DNA from: Paraeggerthella hominis
GTDB lineage: Bacteria > Actinomycetota > Coriobacteriia > Coriobacteriales > Eggerthellaceae
NCBI RefSeq assembly: GCF_021044775.1
Contig: NZ_JAJNOQ010000008.1
Coordinates: forward strand, 1 to 64,000
Direction of reading: 5' to 3'
Length of the DNA stretch: 64,000 nucleotides
Under the pieces are notes generated by a model. It did no database searches, was not told where the DNA came from, and saw nothing but the letters and a program-made list of their open reading frames with translations. Both the position numbers and the translations under genes were made by a program. Of this stretch, positions 17,652 through 27,871 are shown one piece after another (position 1 is the first letter of the stretch; each line of letters opens with the position of its first letter).

Positions 17652-18731
17652 ATGGATACTTCGACGATAGCGCCGCTGCTCGCCACGTTGTCGGTCGGCG
17701 TCGCGTGTGGATTGCTGTTCAAGAGGCTCAAAGTGCCTGCTGGGTATATGATCGGCGCTTTCGCGGGCGTTGCCGTGTTGAGCGTTGCGACGGGATTCAC
17801 CTGGCTGCCTGCTGAAACGCGAACCGCGGTTCAGATCATCGCCGGTGCGTTCGTGGGCTGCTCCATGGAGCGGAGCGACCTTGTGCGTTTGAGGCGATTC
17901 GCGAAGCCGGTCGCGCTGATGCTCCTTGCGTTTCTCATTTTGAACCTTGTTCTTGGATTCGTCATCTGGGCGGTGTCTCCGCTCGATTTGGTGACCTCCC
18001 TTATGTGCGCCGTGCCGGGCGGTATCAACGACACTCCGATTGTCGCGGCGGACATGGGGGCCGACGCTCCTGCGGTTACCGTGATGCAGTTGATCAGGCA
18101 GGTGCTCGGCATCGGGGCGTTTCCGGTGATGATTGCGTTGTTCGATGGGTACCGCACGGCACATGGGCACCCTGATGCGCGCGGCGCCGAAACTGCTCCC
18201 GGCGAGAACCGCATGAAGTCGAATCAGAAGTCTCCAGCATCGACTGTAGCAGCTTTGGCTGTTGCCGCGCTGGCGGGGGTCCTTGGGAGGATGACGGGCG
18301 TTGCGGGGCTTACCTTCACCGCGGCGATCGTTGCCGTGCTTATCCTGAAGCTCGTGTTCGATTTTGCTTTCATCCCTAAATGGGTTAAGAAGGTTTGCCA
18401 GCTTGTTGCCGGGTGCTACCTTGGAACGTTGCTCACTGCTGAGGGGCTGACGGGCTTGGCCGATTTGGTGCTTCCCGCAGTCGTTCTGGTGGCGGGTTAC
18501 ACGTTCAACTGCTTTGTTACGGGAAAGCTTGAAAGCAAGCTGTTCGGGTACGGCAGAAAGGAAGGGATGCTCATAGCGTCTCCCGCCGGGGCATCCGACA
18601 TGGCTCTTATAGTCGATGACCTGAACGTCAAGAACACCGACGTGGTTGTCATGCAGGTGATGCGAGCAGTTTTCGTCATGGCGTTCTTTCCTCAGATCGT
18701 CAACCTTATCTGCTATTTCACGGGGAGTTGA
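17652..18731 (+). CDS. AbrB family (PF05145) membrane protein, putative transporter
   Basis: A 359-aa protein with about ten hydrophobic segments in two homologous halves. Each half carries a PxG(xxD)-type motif (AVPGGINDTPIVAADMG near residue 120, SPAGASDMALI near 315). The family is annotated variously as AbrB regulator or ammonia-monooxygenase-like, but it is a membrane protein of uncertain substrate. I chose ATG 17652 because AAAAGGA lies 7 nt before it. GTG 17646 is too close. Divergent from the HTH/PBP regulator. Confidence 0.85.
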   Translation: MDTSTIAPLLATLSVGVACGLLFKRLKVPAGYMIGAFAGVAVLSVATGFTWLPAETRTAVQIIAGAFVGCSMERSDLVRLRRFAKPVALMLLAFLILNLVLGFVIWAVSPLDLVTSLMCAVPGGINDTPIVAADMGADAPAVTVMQLIRQVLGIGAFPVMIALFDGYRTAHGHPDARGAETAPGENRMKSNQKSPASTVAALAVAALAGVLGRMTGVAGLTFTAAIVAVLILKLVFDFAFIPKWVKKVCQLVAGCYLGTLLTAEGLTGLADLVLPAVVLVAGYTFNCFVTGKLESKLFGYGRKEGMLIASPAGASDMALIVDDLNVKNTDVVVMQVMRAVFVMAFFPQIVNLICYFTGS

Positions 18732-18852
18732 CCCTCGATGGGGGACTGGTTGCCGTCGGCTGGCGCAGGCGGTGGGTTTGCGCTTCGGCACGTGATGCTA
18801 TCGTGACGGGAATCGCGACGATAAATGAAGGCACACGCCTGGATTTTCTGGT

Positions 18853-18948
18853 GCCTCGATGCGGCAAGAGCCGGTTTATCTCTTCAAAAGCGCCGCTTAC
18901 CACCGTGTTTGTCGGATCGCACGGATGATGCAAGACGAGTGCGGGTAG
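18853..18948 (+). pseudogene. Decayed duplicate of the whiA 3' end
   Basis: In one frame this encodes ASMRQEPVYLF then KSAAYHRVCRIARMMQDECG and a TAG stop, collinear with the end of WhiA (ATLKEL ... KSAVYHRVRRIEQMAKEVRG, stop) apart from a 4-codon deletion. Over 35 nt (16531-16565 against 18885-18919) 31 positions are identical, and the four differences are C/T transitions. Upstream the frame is closed by TGA. It is a fragment without a start. Confidence 0.75.
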
Positions 18949-19025
18949 AATGGCGAGTGCTTGTGTTGTATTATCGGTTCGTGCCGTAAACGAGAAACTG
19001 AGTATCTTTATGAAAGGGGATACGC

Positions 19026-20027
<1,002 letters not shown>

Positions 20028-20037
20028 AGGAATGCTC

Positions 20038-20065
20038 GTTCCGTCGGCCTGACGGCCGGCGGAAC
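20038..20065. repeat. Perfect-length hairpin after gap
   Basis: GTTCCGTCGGCC pairs with GGCCGGCGGAAC (one G-U) around TGAC. There is no T-run, so it more likely acts in mRNA processing or stability, or as part of the larger structure that follows. Confidence 0.6.
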
Positions 20066-20072
20066 CGCTCGA

Positions 20073-20185
20073 CGCTGCGGGGCGCTGGGGCACCCGATCT
20101 TCGCACGATGCCGCGGGCTCGCGTACCCAAGTACGCTTCGCCCGCGTCCTCCCGCGAATCTCGGGCACCGCAGCGCCCCTCGCTG
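20073..20185. repeat. Long imperfect inverted repeat between gap and pgk
   Basis: Outer arms 20073-20104 and 20154-20185 are complementary over about 32 nt with a few mismatches. Inside them a second pair, CGCGGGC..GCGTAC and GTACGC..GCCCGCG (20112-20146), closes on CCAA. The whole 113 nt can fold into one extended hairpin. TTTT follows at 20186-20189. It could be a terminator/attenuator that tunes gap against pgk, or a REP-like element. Confidence 0.6.
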
Positions 20186-20250
20186 TTTTACTGCGCCAAC
20201 CTGCCCGGTTGTTTTCGCGCTTCGCGCGAATCGAGGAAAAGGAGCACGCT

Positions 20251-20445
20251 ATGAGGGTACTGGGAATGGGCGCTCCGGAGCTGCTGCTGATGGTTCCGTT
20301 CCTGCTTGCGGCAGGAGTTGCCATCTTCGCGATCGTCATGACGGTGCGGCTTGTGAGGGCTGCCGAGCGAACGGCGGCGGCGACCGAGGCAATCGCCAGC
20401 GAAATGGCGCGCCGGAACGCGACGCCGGGCAACGGAAATCAATAG
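20251..20445 (+). CDS. Small single-pass membrane protein, unknown
   Basis: A 64-aa protein with one hydrophobic helix (about residues 9-31) and an Ala/Arg-rich cytoplasmic tail with a heptad-like pattern. ATG 20251 follows AAAAGGAG at ideal spacing, which is the main evidence for expression. It lies between the long hairpin after gap and pgk (28 nt away). No family recognised. Confidence 0.6.
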   Translation: MRVLGMGAPELLLMVPFLLAAGVAIFAIVMTVRLVRAAERTAAATEAIASEMARRNATPGNGNQ

Positions 20446-20473
20446 GTATCATTAGTCTGTGGAAGAGGGTTGT

Positions 20474-21658
<1,185 letters not shown>

Positions 21659-21703
21659 CTGGCCGCATCCATCGCGTTTCCTCTATCTGAAAGGATGGTA
21701 CGT

Positions 21704-22480
21704 ATGAAGCGAACCCCTCTTATGGCGGGCAACTGGAAGATGAACAATACGATCGGCGAGGCCGTCGTGCTCACGCAGGAGATTTCCAACCAGTACGACA
21801 AGGGCATCTGGGGCGAGGACGTCGACATCCTCATCTGCCCGCCCTTCATTGACCTCAAGCCGGCGAAGACGGTTCTCGATTTCGACAAGGCGAAGGTTGC
21901 CGTGGGCGCCCAGAACGTGTATTGGGAGCCCAAGGGCGCCTATACCGGCGAGATCTCGGTGCCGATGATCAAGGAGATCGGCTGCGCGTGCTCCATCGTG
22001 GGCCACTCCGAGCGTCGCGAGCTGTTCGGCGAATCGAACGAGGACGTCAACCGGAAGGTCAAGGCTCTCGTCGAAGCCGGGCTGTACGCCATCGTGTGCG
22101 TGGGCGAGTCGCTTGCCGTGCGCGACGAGGGGGCGACGGAGGAGTACGTTTGCGCCCAGGTGCGCGCTGCGTTCGCGGGCGTTGACGCGCGCGATGCCGC
22201 AACGTGCGTCGTGGCGTACGAGCCCATCTGGGCCATCGGCACGGGCCGCACGGCTACGCCCGAACAGGCGCAGGCCGTATGCGCGGCCATCCGTTCGACG
22301 CTCGCCGACCTGTACGGCGAGGACGTCGCGCAGCAGATGCGCGTGCTGTACGGCGGCTCCATGAACGTCGGGAACGTGGACGATCTGCTGGCCCAGCCCG
22401 ACATCGACGGCGGCCTGGTGGGCGGTGCCAGCTTGGAGGCGTCGTCGTTCGTCCAGCTGATCAAGGCGTGCCTGCGATGA
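21704..22480 (+). CDS. tpiA: Triosephosphate isomerase
   Basis: A 258-aa TIM-barrel enzyme interconverting DHAP and G3P. Catalytic residues are in AGNWKMN (Lys near residue 12), IVGHSERR (His near 100) and VAYEPIWAIGTG (Glu near 172). I chose ATG 21704 because AAAGGA ends about 8 nt upstream. The ATG at 21695 lies inside that site. Overlaps gpmI by 4 nt (ATGA). Confidence 0.97.
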   Translation: MKRTPLMAGNWKMNNTIGEAVVLTQEISNQYDKGIWGEDVDILICPPFIDLKPAKTVLDFDKAKVAVGAQNVYWEPKGAYTGEISVPMIKEIGCACSIVGHSERRELFGESNEDVNRKVKALVEAGLYAIVCVGESLAVRDEGATEEYVCAQVRAAFAGVDARDAATCVVAYEPIWAIGTGRTATPEQAQAVCAAIRSTLADLYGEDVAQQMRVLYGGSMNVGNVDDLLAQPDIDGGLVGGASLEASSFVQLIKACLR

Positions 22481-24021
22481 GGCCCGCCAACACGACCTTG
22501 CCGGCTTGCCTTATCATCATGGACGGGTTCGGCTTGGCCGAGCCCGGTCCCGGCAACGCCATTTCGCTGGCGAGCACGCCGTGTTTGGACGACGTGTTCG
22601 CGCATCGTCCTTGGACGAAGCTCGAAGCGTCGGGCGAGGCCGTGGGCTTGCCCGACGGCCAGATGGGCAACTCCGAAGTGGGGCACCTCAACATAGGCGC
22701 CGGCCGCGTGGTGTTCCAGGAGCTTACGCGCATCAACCGCGCGTGCGCGGACGGGTCGCTGGCGGCCAATCCGGTGCTCAACGACGCGTTCGCTGCGGCG
22801 TCGGCGCCGGGCGCGGCCCTGCACCTCATGGGCCTGCTGTCCGACGGCGGCGTCCATTCCTCCAACGAGCACCTGTACGCCCTTATGCGCGCGGCCAAGA
22901 CGGCGGGCGTTGGAAACGTTGTCGTGCATTGCTTCATGGACGGGCGCGACGTGCCGCCCAAGAGCGGTTCGGGCTTCGTGGAGCAGCTGGAAGCAGTGGC
23001 GGCGGAGCTTTCCGACGATGCGTGCGATGTGCGGATCGGCAGCATTTCCGGGCGCTATTTCGCGATGGACCGCGACAACCGATGGGAGCGCGTCGAGCGT
23101 GCGTGGCGCGCCATCGTGGAGGCCGAACCTTGCGTCGATCGCACGCCGGCCCAGGTCATGGCCGACTCTTACGCCGCCGACGTCACCGATGAGTTCGTGG
23201 AGCCCGTGGCGCTTTCGGATCGCGGCGTGTGCGACGGCGATGCGGTGGTGTTCTTCAACTTCCGTCCCGACCGCGCGCGCGAGCTGACTCGGTCCCTGGT
23301 GGATGCTTCGTTCGACGGCTTCGAGCGCAGCCGGGTTCCGCAGGTTTCGTTCGTCTGCCTGACCGAGTACGACCCCGAGATCGCCGCTCCCGTGGCGTAC
23401 GCGAAGGAGTTTCCCGAAGACGTGCTGGCGGACGTGCTGGCAGCCGCCGACCTTCGTCAGTACCATATCGCCGAAACCGAGAAGTACGCGCACGTGACGT
23501 TCTTCCTCAACGGCGGCCGCGAAGAGCCGAAGGCGGGGGAGGAGCGCGCGCTCATTCCCAGCCCCAAGGTGGCCACGTACGACCTGAAGCCCGAAATGAG
23601 CGAGCCCGGCGTGGCGTCCACGCTGGCTGCCGCCATCGATGCCGGCGAGGCCGACGTGTACATCGTGAACTTCGCCAACCCGGACATGGTGGGGCATACG
23701 GGCGTCATCCCCGCCGCCGTAGCCGCCGTGGAAGCGGTGGACGCGGGCGTGGGACAGGTGCTCGCCGCCGTCGAGCGGGCGGGCGGCATCGCCCTGATCA
23801 CGGCCGATCATGGAAACGCCGACAAGATGCTCGCTGAAGACGGAAGCCCGTTCACGGCCCATACCACGGCGCTCGTGCCGCTGGCGTTCGTGGACTTCGC
23901 GGGAACCGGGCGCACGCTCGACGGTTCCCCGGGCGCGCTCTGCGACATCGCGCCCACGCTGCTGGAGCTGATCGGGCTGCCAGCCCCTGAAGCCATGACG
24001 GGAAGAAGCCTGCTGGCGTAG
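22477..24021 (+). CDS. gpmI: 2,3-bisphosphoglycerate-independent phosphoglycerate mutase
   Basis: A 514-aa Mn2+-dependent alkaline-phosphatase-superfamily enzyme interconverting 3- and 2-phosphoglycerate. The metal site motif is IMDGFGL near residue 14, and the phosphoserine lies in MGNSEVGHLNIGAGR near 63. Later metal ligands appear in NFANPDMVGHTG and TADHGNADKM. Last gene of the glycolytic run. Enolase is not in the window. Confidence 0.96.
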   Translation: MRPANTTLPACLIIMDGFGLAEPGPGNAISLASTPCLDDVFAHRPWTKLEASGEAVGLPDGQMGNSEVGHLNIGAGRVVFQELTRINRACADGSLAANPVLNDAFAAASAPGAALHLMGLLSDGGVHSSNEHLYALMRAAKTAGVGNVVVHCFMDGRDVPPKSGSGFVEQLEAVAAELSDDACDVRIGSISGRYFAMDRDNRWERVERAWRAIVEAEPCVDRTPAQVMADSYAADVTDEFVEPVALSDRGVCDGDAVVFFNFRPDRARELTRSLVDASFDGFERSRVPQVSFVCLTEYDPEIAAPVAYAKEFPEDVLADVLAAADLRQYHIAETEKYAHVTFFLNGGREEPKAGEERALIPSPKVATYDLKPEMSEPGVASTLAAAIDAGEADVYIVNFANPDMVGHTGVIPAAVAAVEAVDAGVGQVLAAVERAGGIALITADHGNADKMLAEDGSPFTAHTTALVPLAFVDFAGTGRTLDGSPGALCDIAPTLLELIGLPAPEAMTGRSLLA

Positions 24022-24031
24022 CTTCGCGATA

Positions 24032-24078
24032 GCGGGAGCCGACGTGGACGGGCGCAGGTCGGCCGGGTCGGCTCCCGC
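24032..24078. repeat. Hairpin after gpmI
   Basis: GCGGGAGCCGAC pairs perfectly with GTCGGCTCCCGC across a 23-nt loop. No T-run follows, so it is at best a weak terminator or RNA-stability structure closing the glycolytic transcript. Confidence 0.6.
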
Positions 24079-24102
24079 ATCGGTGGCGAAACGCGCTGCT
24101 GC

Positions 24103-24131
24103 TTGCCCTTGGCGGCGCGTTTCGCTATACT
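24103..24131 (+). promoter_or_regulatory. Promoter of secG
   Basis: TTGCCC and TATACT are separated by exactly 17 nt, 48 nt before the secG start. The region overlaps an inverted repeat (GCGAAACGCGC with GCGCGTTTCGC, 24086-24126) that ends at the -10, a possible operator. Confidence 0.7.
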
Positions 24132-24178
24132 AGGCAACTTGCATACCGTTTGATTCCGAACGAAAGAAGAGACGAACC

Positions 24179-24436
24179 TTGAACCCGCTTCTCATCATCG
24201 TGATCGCCCTGCTCGTTCTGTCGGGCATCGGCCTCATCATTTTCATCTTGCTGCATTCCGGCAAGGGCACGGGCATCTCCGACATGATCGCCAGCTCCGT
24301 GTACTCCACGCAGACCGGCACGAGCATCGTCGAGAAGAACCTCGACCGCATTACCATCGTCTTGGCGGCGGTGTTCCTGCTGTCGCTTATCGTGCTCATG
24401 ATCATCTACCCGCACGGCACGATCGCGGGGAGGTAG
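24179..24436 (+). CDS. secG: Preprotein translocase subunit SecG
   Basis: An 85-aa protein with two transmembrane helices (about residues 3-24 and 58-78) and the conserved cytoplasmic loop containing LLHSGKGTGISDM. It is an accessory subunit of the SecYEG channel. The start is TTG 24179 behind AGAAGAGA. It has its own promoter and terminator. Confidence 0.92.
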   Translation: MNPLLIIVIALLVLSGIGLIIFILLHSGKGTGISDMIASSVYSTQTGTSIVEKNLDRITIVLAAVFLLSLIVLMIIYPHGTIAGR

Positions 24437-24496
24437 CACGCTGCGCCGGCCGTGGTCGGCGTGCGTGGTTTCAGCGGGAACGAAGCAGTATGAACG

Positions 24497-24518
24497 GGCG
24501 CCGTAACAGGCGCCTTTT
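24497..24518 (+). terminator. Intrinsic terminator after secG
   Basis: GGCGCC pairs with GGCGCC around GTAACA, followed by TTTT. About 60 nt after the secG stop. Confidence 0.6.
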
Positions 24519-24670
24519 CGCGTTGCAGGCGCTCTTCGGGGATCGATTGCGCAATGCGGGTCTTCGCGCCGCGCGAGTCGGACGTCCCCGGCGCCTGCGC
24601 GTCGGGGAGGGGGATCCGCCTTCTTTTTCGGCCGTTGCGGCAAGGGGTGAAAATTCGTCAAAATTTCCCC

Positions 24671-24699
24671 TTCACAACGCGAAGAGGTTCGGGTAGAAT
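24671..24699 (+). promoter_or_regulatory. Promoter of tRNA-Leu
   Basis: TTCACA and TAGAAT separated by 17 nt, 24 nt before the mature tRNA 5' end. Confidence 0.7.
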
Positions 24700-24723
24700 A
24701 ACCACCGTTGCTTTTCGCAACAA

Positions 24724-24810
24724 GTCGGAGTGGTGGAACGGCAGACACGCTAGCTTGAGGTGCTAGTGCCCGTATAGGGTGTGCGGGTTCAAATCCCGCC
24801 TCCGACACCA
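24724..24810 (+). tRNA. tRNA-Leu (anticodon GAG)
   Basis: 87 nt including encoded CCA. The acceptor GTCGGAG pairs with CTCCGAC. The anticodon stem CTAGC/GCTAG encloses TTGAGGT, giving GAG. A long variable arm is present, as expected for leucine. The T-arm is GCGGG TTCAAAT CCCGC. Confidence 0.97.
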
Positions 24811-24820
24811 GTAAAGCTAG

Positions 24821-24849
24821 AAGGAGAGTCCGAGTGGCTCTCCTTTTTT
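24821..24849 (+). terminator. Intrinsic terminator of tRNA-Leu
   Basis: AAGGAGAG pairs with CTCTCCTT around a 9-nt loop, ending in TTTTTT. Confidence 0.85.
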
Positions 24850-24883
24850 GCATTTGCGCGCATCCTTTGAAAGGGGACGAACC

Positions 24884-25789
24884 ATGGCCCGATCATTGAC
24901 GACGAAAAGCCCCGTGTCCGATCGCATGCGCTCCATCAGGCGCGTTCTGTGGGGCATCCTGTTCTTGAACCTTGCCGTGGCCGCGGCGAAGTACCTGTAC
25001 GGAACGTACAGCGGGTCGGCCTCCATGCAGGCTGACGGCATTCATTCGGTATTCGACTCGGCGGGCAACGTGGTGGGCCTGGTGGGCATCGCCCTTGCCG
25101 CGCGCCCGGCCGACGAGGGGCATCCCTACGGTCATGCCAAGTTCGAAACGTACGCCAGCCTGGTGATCGGCGTTCTGCTCTTGCTCGCGGCGTTCGAGGT
25201 GGGAAGCTCTGCGGTGGGGAAGCTGGCTACGCAAACGTACACCGCCGAGGTGGGTCCGCTGTCCTTCGCGGTCATGATCGGCACGCTGGCCGTGAACCTG
25301 GGCGTGACCGTGTACGAGCGCAAGCAGGGAAAGCTGCTGAAAAGCGAGATCCTGGCCGCCGACGCGAGCCATACCTTGTCCGACGCGATGGTTTCCATCG
25401 GGGTCATCATCGGGTTGGCCCTGGTTTCCTTGGGCTTTCCCATGGCCGATCCCATCATGGCGCTCATCGTGACCGTGGCCATCCTGGCAACCGCCTACGA
25501 CGTGTTCAAGCATGCGCTGGCAACCTTGTCGGACCATGCGCGCATCCCGGAAGAGGACGTGCGCAAGGCCGCTTTGGCGGTTTCCGGGGTGCAGGACGCC
25601 CACCGCGTGCGCACGCGCGGCACGGAGGGAGAGATCTACGTGGACCTGCACGTGCTTGTTGCGCCCGAGATGACCGTTGCGGCCGCGCACGACCTAGCCG
25701 ACGAGGTGGAGCGGGCTGTGCGCCGACGGTTCGATAACGTGGTGGACGTGCTCGTGCATGTGGAGCCCGACGACGGGCATAGCGAATGA
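24884..25789 (+). CDS. Cation diffusion facilitator family transporter
   Basis: A 301-aa divalent-metal efflux protein with about six transmembrane helices. The two metal-site signatures are visible: ADGIHSVFDSAGN (near residue 47) and ADASHTLSDAMVS (near 160). A cytoplasmic ferredoxin-like C-terminal domain with HRVRTRG and D-x-H repeats follows. The metal (Zn, Fe, Mn) cannot be read from sequence. ATG 24884 lies behind GAAAGGGG. Overlaps the HAD gene by 4 nt (ATGA). Confidence 0.92.
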   Translation: MARSLTTKSPVSDRMRSIRRVLWGILFLNLAVAAAKYLYGTYSGSASMQADGIHSVFDSAGNVVGLVGIALAARPADEGHPYGHAKFETYASLVIGVLLLLAAFEVGSSAVGKLATQTYTAEVGPLSFAVMIGTLAVNLGVTVYERKQGKLLKSEILAADASHTLSDAMVSIGVIIGLALVSLGFPMADPIMALIVTVAILATAYDVFKHALATLSDHARIPEEDVRKAALAVSGVQDAHRVRTRGTEGEIYVDLHVLVAPEMTVAAAHDLADEVERAVRRRFDNVVDVLVHVEPDDGHSE

Positions 25790-26499
25790 GCGGGGGATTC
25801 TCGGCCGTGAGGGCCGTGTTCTTCGACGTGGGAAGCACGCTTTTGTACCCGAGCCCTTCGGTTGCGGAGGCGTTTGCGCGGGTGGCTCAGGAGCGCGGCC
25901 ACGCTTTGACCGTGCGGGACGTAGAGCCTCACATGCCGGCAATGGATGCCTACTACGAGGCCGAATACCTGCGCGACGGCGATTTCTGGTGCTCCCATGA
26001 GGGCTCGGTTGCCATCTGGATGGACCAGTATCGTTACGTGTGCCACTTGACGGGCATTTCCCATGATTCCGAGGGCATGGCGCAGTCGGTGCACGAAGCG
26101 TATCGCAAGGGGGATCATTGGGCGCTGTATCCCGACGTCATGGACTGCTTGAGGGCGCTCAAGAAGCGGGGGCTGGCGCTGGCGGTGGTATCGAACTGGG
26201 ATGCGGGCTTGGAGGGGCTTCTGCGGGATCTGAGGCTGCTTCCGTACTTCGATGCCGTGGTGTCTTCGGCGGTGGTGGGGTATCGCAAGCCCGATCCGGT
26301 CATATTCGATCTTGCGTGCGAGCAGCTGGGCGTGTGCGCGGACGCGGTGGTGCACGTGGGCGATCGTCCCGATGCGGACGGCGACGGTGCGTGCGCGGCC
26401 GGTATTCGCCCGATCATCATCGACCGGCACGATACCGAGAGCGAAAGCGGTTACGAACGTGTCAGAATGCTGACCGACATTGACAAATTACTAGACTGA
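25786..26499 (+). CDS. HAD-superfamily hydrolase
   Basis: A 237-aa Rossmann-fold phosphatase-like protein. Motif I is FFDVGSTLL (residues 12-20), where the usual second Asp of DxDxT is Gly, as in the HDHD3/DREG-2-like branch. Motif II is VVSNWD, the lysine lies in GYRKPD, and motif IV is HVGDRPDADGDGACAAG. The missing second Asp makes ordinary phosphatase activity uncertain. Translationally coupled to the CDF transporter. Confidence 0.88.
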   Translation: MSGGFSAVRAVFFDVGSTLLYPSPSVAEAFARVAQERGHALTVRDVEPHMPAMDAYYEAEYLRDGDFWCSHEGSVAIWMDQYRYVCHLTGISHDSEGMAQSVHEAYRKGDHWALYPDVMDCLRALKKRGLALAVVSNWDAGLEGLLRDLRLLPYFDAVVSSAVVGYRKPDPVIFDLACEQLGVCADAVVHVGDRPDADGDGACAAGIRPIIIDRHDTESESGYERVRMLTDIDKLLD

Positions 26500-26587
26500 A
26501 CAGGCTGAACGTGCGGCCCAATTCGAATGTTCGATCGAGTGCGAAGCCAGGTGCGAAAAAAGTTCGAAACTTTTTTGAAAAAGTTCT

Positions 26588-26615
26588 TTGACATGTCGGC
26601 GAGTTCTGGTAGACT
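26588..26615 (+). promoter_or_regulatory. Promoter of tRNA-Val
   Basis: Consensus TTGACA and TAGACT separated by 16 nt, 44 nt before the tRNA. Confidence 0.75.
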
Positions 26616-26659
26616 ATTTGCTCGCTGGCATGGAAGAGATTCCAACGCCGAGTTTTCAT

Positions 26660-26734
<75 letters not shown>

Positions 26735-26744
26735 TGAAATGCAG

Positions 26745-26777
26745 AAAGCACTTGCGCAGGTCGCAGGTGCTTTTTTA
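26745..26777 (+). terminator. Intrinsic terminator of tRNA-Val
   Basis: AAGCACTTGC pairs with GCAGGTGCTT (one G-U) around a short loop and runs into TTTTTTAT. Confidence 0.85.
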
Positions 26778-26954
26778 TTTGCCCTGCCCCTTTGGCGGCG
26801 CGCCGGGAGGTGAACCCCCTTCGCCTCCCGGACGCGGACGATTCGCACGATCTGCATGCGGGCAGGGGAAGCCCTGCCGTGCAAGGCGCATCTGCTGGAC
26901 GGGTGTCAGCCGCGAGCTTGCTCATCCGGTGCGAACAGACCAGCGCCGGCCTTG
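26778..26954. other. Non-coding spacer left of the hairpin element
   Basis: No convincing gene. Two short hairpins are visible: GGGAGG with CCTCCC, and GGCAGGG with CCCTGCC. With the element at 26955-27097 and the flank 27098-27249 (which holds GCTCTGA with TCAGAGC around 27160-27210) this makes 515 nt without a gene between tRNA-Val and the next CDS. Confidence 0.5.
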
Positions 26955-27097
26955 TGCCAGAAAAGACGAGTTTTGCGGCGATTTTTCCGCCTTGTCGAAG
27001 TGATGCGACGAGGGGCGTTTTTCATCATGCCTGGTCAGAGACTTGCTGCTTGTCATTATCCTTGCTTGAGGACCAGCAAAACTCGTCTTTTCTGGCA
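26955..27097 (+). repeat. Hairpin repeat element, copy 1
   Basis: 143 nt bounded by 22-bp perfect inverted arms: outer TGCCAGAAAA plus core GACGAGTTTTGC on the left, with the exact complement on the right. Just inside, the left end has GGCGATTTTT and the right end has TTGAGGACCA. The same core and inner landmarks recur in opposite orientation at 54587-54734, where the outer arm sequence differs but is again perfectly complementary. No open frame of interest lies inside. It looks like a small structured repeat family (MITE/REP-like) or a structured RNA. Confidence 0.8.
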
Positions 27098-27249
27098 GAG
27101 GGTCCGGACGGGCTCGCGGCTATCCGCGAGCGTCCTCGGTGGCTTGCGTGGCGGCGGCAGCTCTGATGGGACGACAGCGGTACCCCGCCATCTCGTCAGA
27201 GCCTTAGGATAGCGGGATAGTGGAGTGAACCTGCCCTCGAACTTCCTTG

Positions 27250-27759
27250 CTATCGTTTATCTGCCAGTAGAAGCGACGCGAAGGACGCGAGGGCGATCGA
27301 TAGTGCCGATAGAAGAAGAACGATAACGATCGAATCGCCAGAAATAGCGTAAGAGCCAAGTGCTACTCCCGTAAAAAGCGTGCATGGATAGTCAAGGCCG
27401 CCAAATGCAACGGCGCACCAAAACCTTCTTTTCTTAAAATCGAGTTTCCAGAGAAAGCCGTATGTTGCAAGAAGGCATATGGCAAGCAACGCAAAACTCA
27501 AACCCATGGTGATGCTCATGGATCCGAGCACTGCCGCCAAGGCAAGGGTCGCTACGAGGAGCGTCAGGATGCTTCCTTGCCTGTTGAGGTGCCAAAGGGC
27601 AATGATGGAGAAGAAAGGGGCTGTCAGCACCCCGTGAAGTGCATAAATTTGAGGAAACTGGTGCGCGGGGAATCTCGTGACTAAGCCTATGGCCATCAAG
27701 AGGAAGAAAAGCGAGAGTGCCTGCACGATTGGATTATCTAATATGGATTTATTCTTCAT
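27250..27759 (-). CDS. Polytopic membrane protein, unknown
   Basis: A 169-aa protein with about five hydrophobic segments and few charged residues. No family recognised. It is the last gene on the minus-strand respiratory locus, 112 nt after the LuxR-type regulator, and shares its lower GC content. GGGAG precedes the ATG. Possibly co-transcribed with the regulator. Confidence 0.7.
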   Translation of the reverse strand: MKNKSILDNPIVQALSLFFLLMAIGLVTRFPAHQFPQIYALHGVLTAPFFSIIALWHLNRQGSILTLLVATLALAAVLGSMSITMGLSFALLAICLLATYGFLWKLDFKKRRFWCAVAFGGLDYPCTLFTGVALGSYAISGDSIVIVLLLSALSIALASFASLLLADKR

Positions 27760-27871
27760 AGCTGACTCCCGAAAACACGTCGGTAACTGTTATGAGGTTC
27801 AAACACGGTTGTGCCTGCAATGCAGGGCACCTTCAATCCTGGAATCCATGCCTTTCGAAAAATGTGTTCCG

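Noticed and set aside
24086..24126. Inverted repeat GCGAAACGCGC/GCGCGTTTCGC read as a terminator after gpmI
   Set aside because: It has no T-run and its right arm abuts the secG -10 box. A promoter-overlapping operator is as likely, so no terminator was called.
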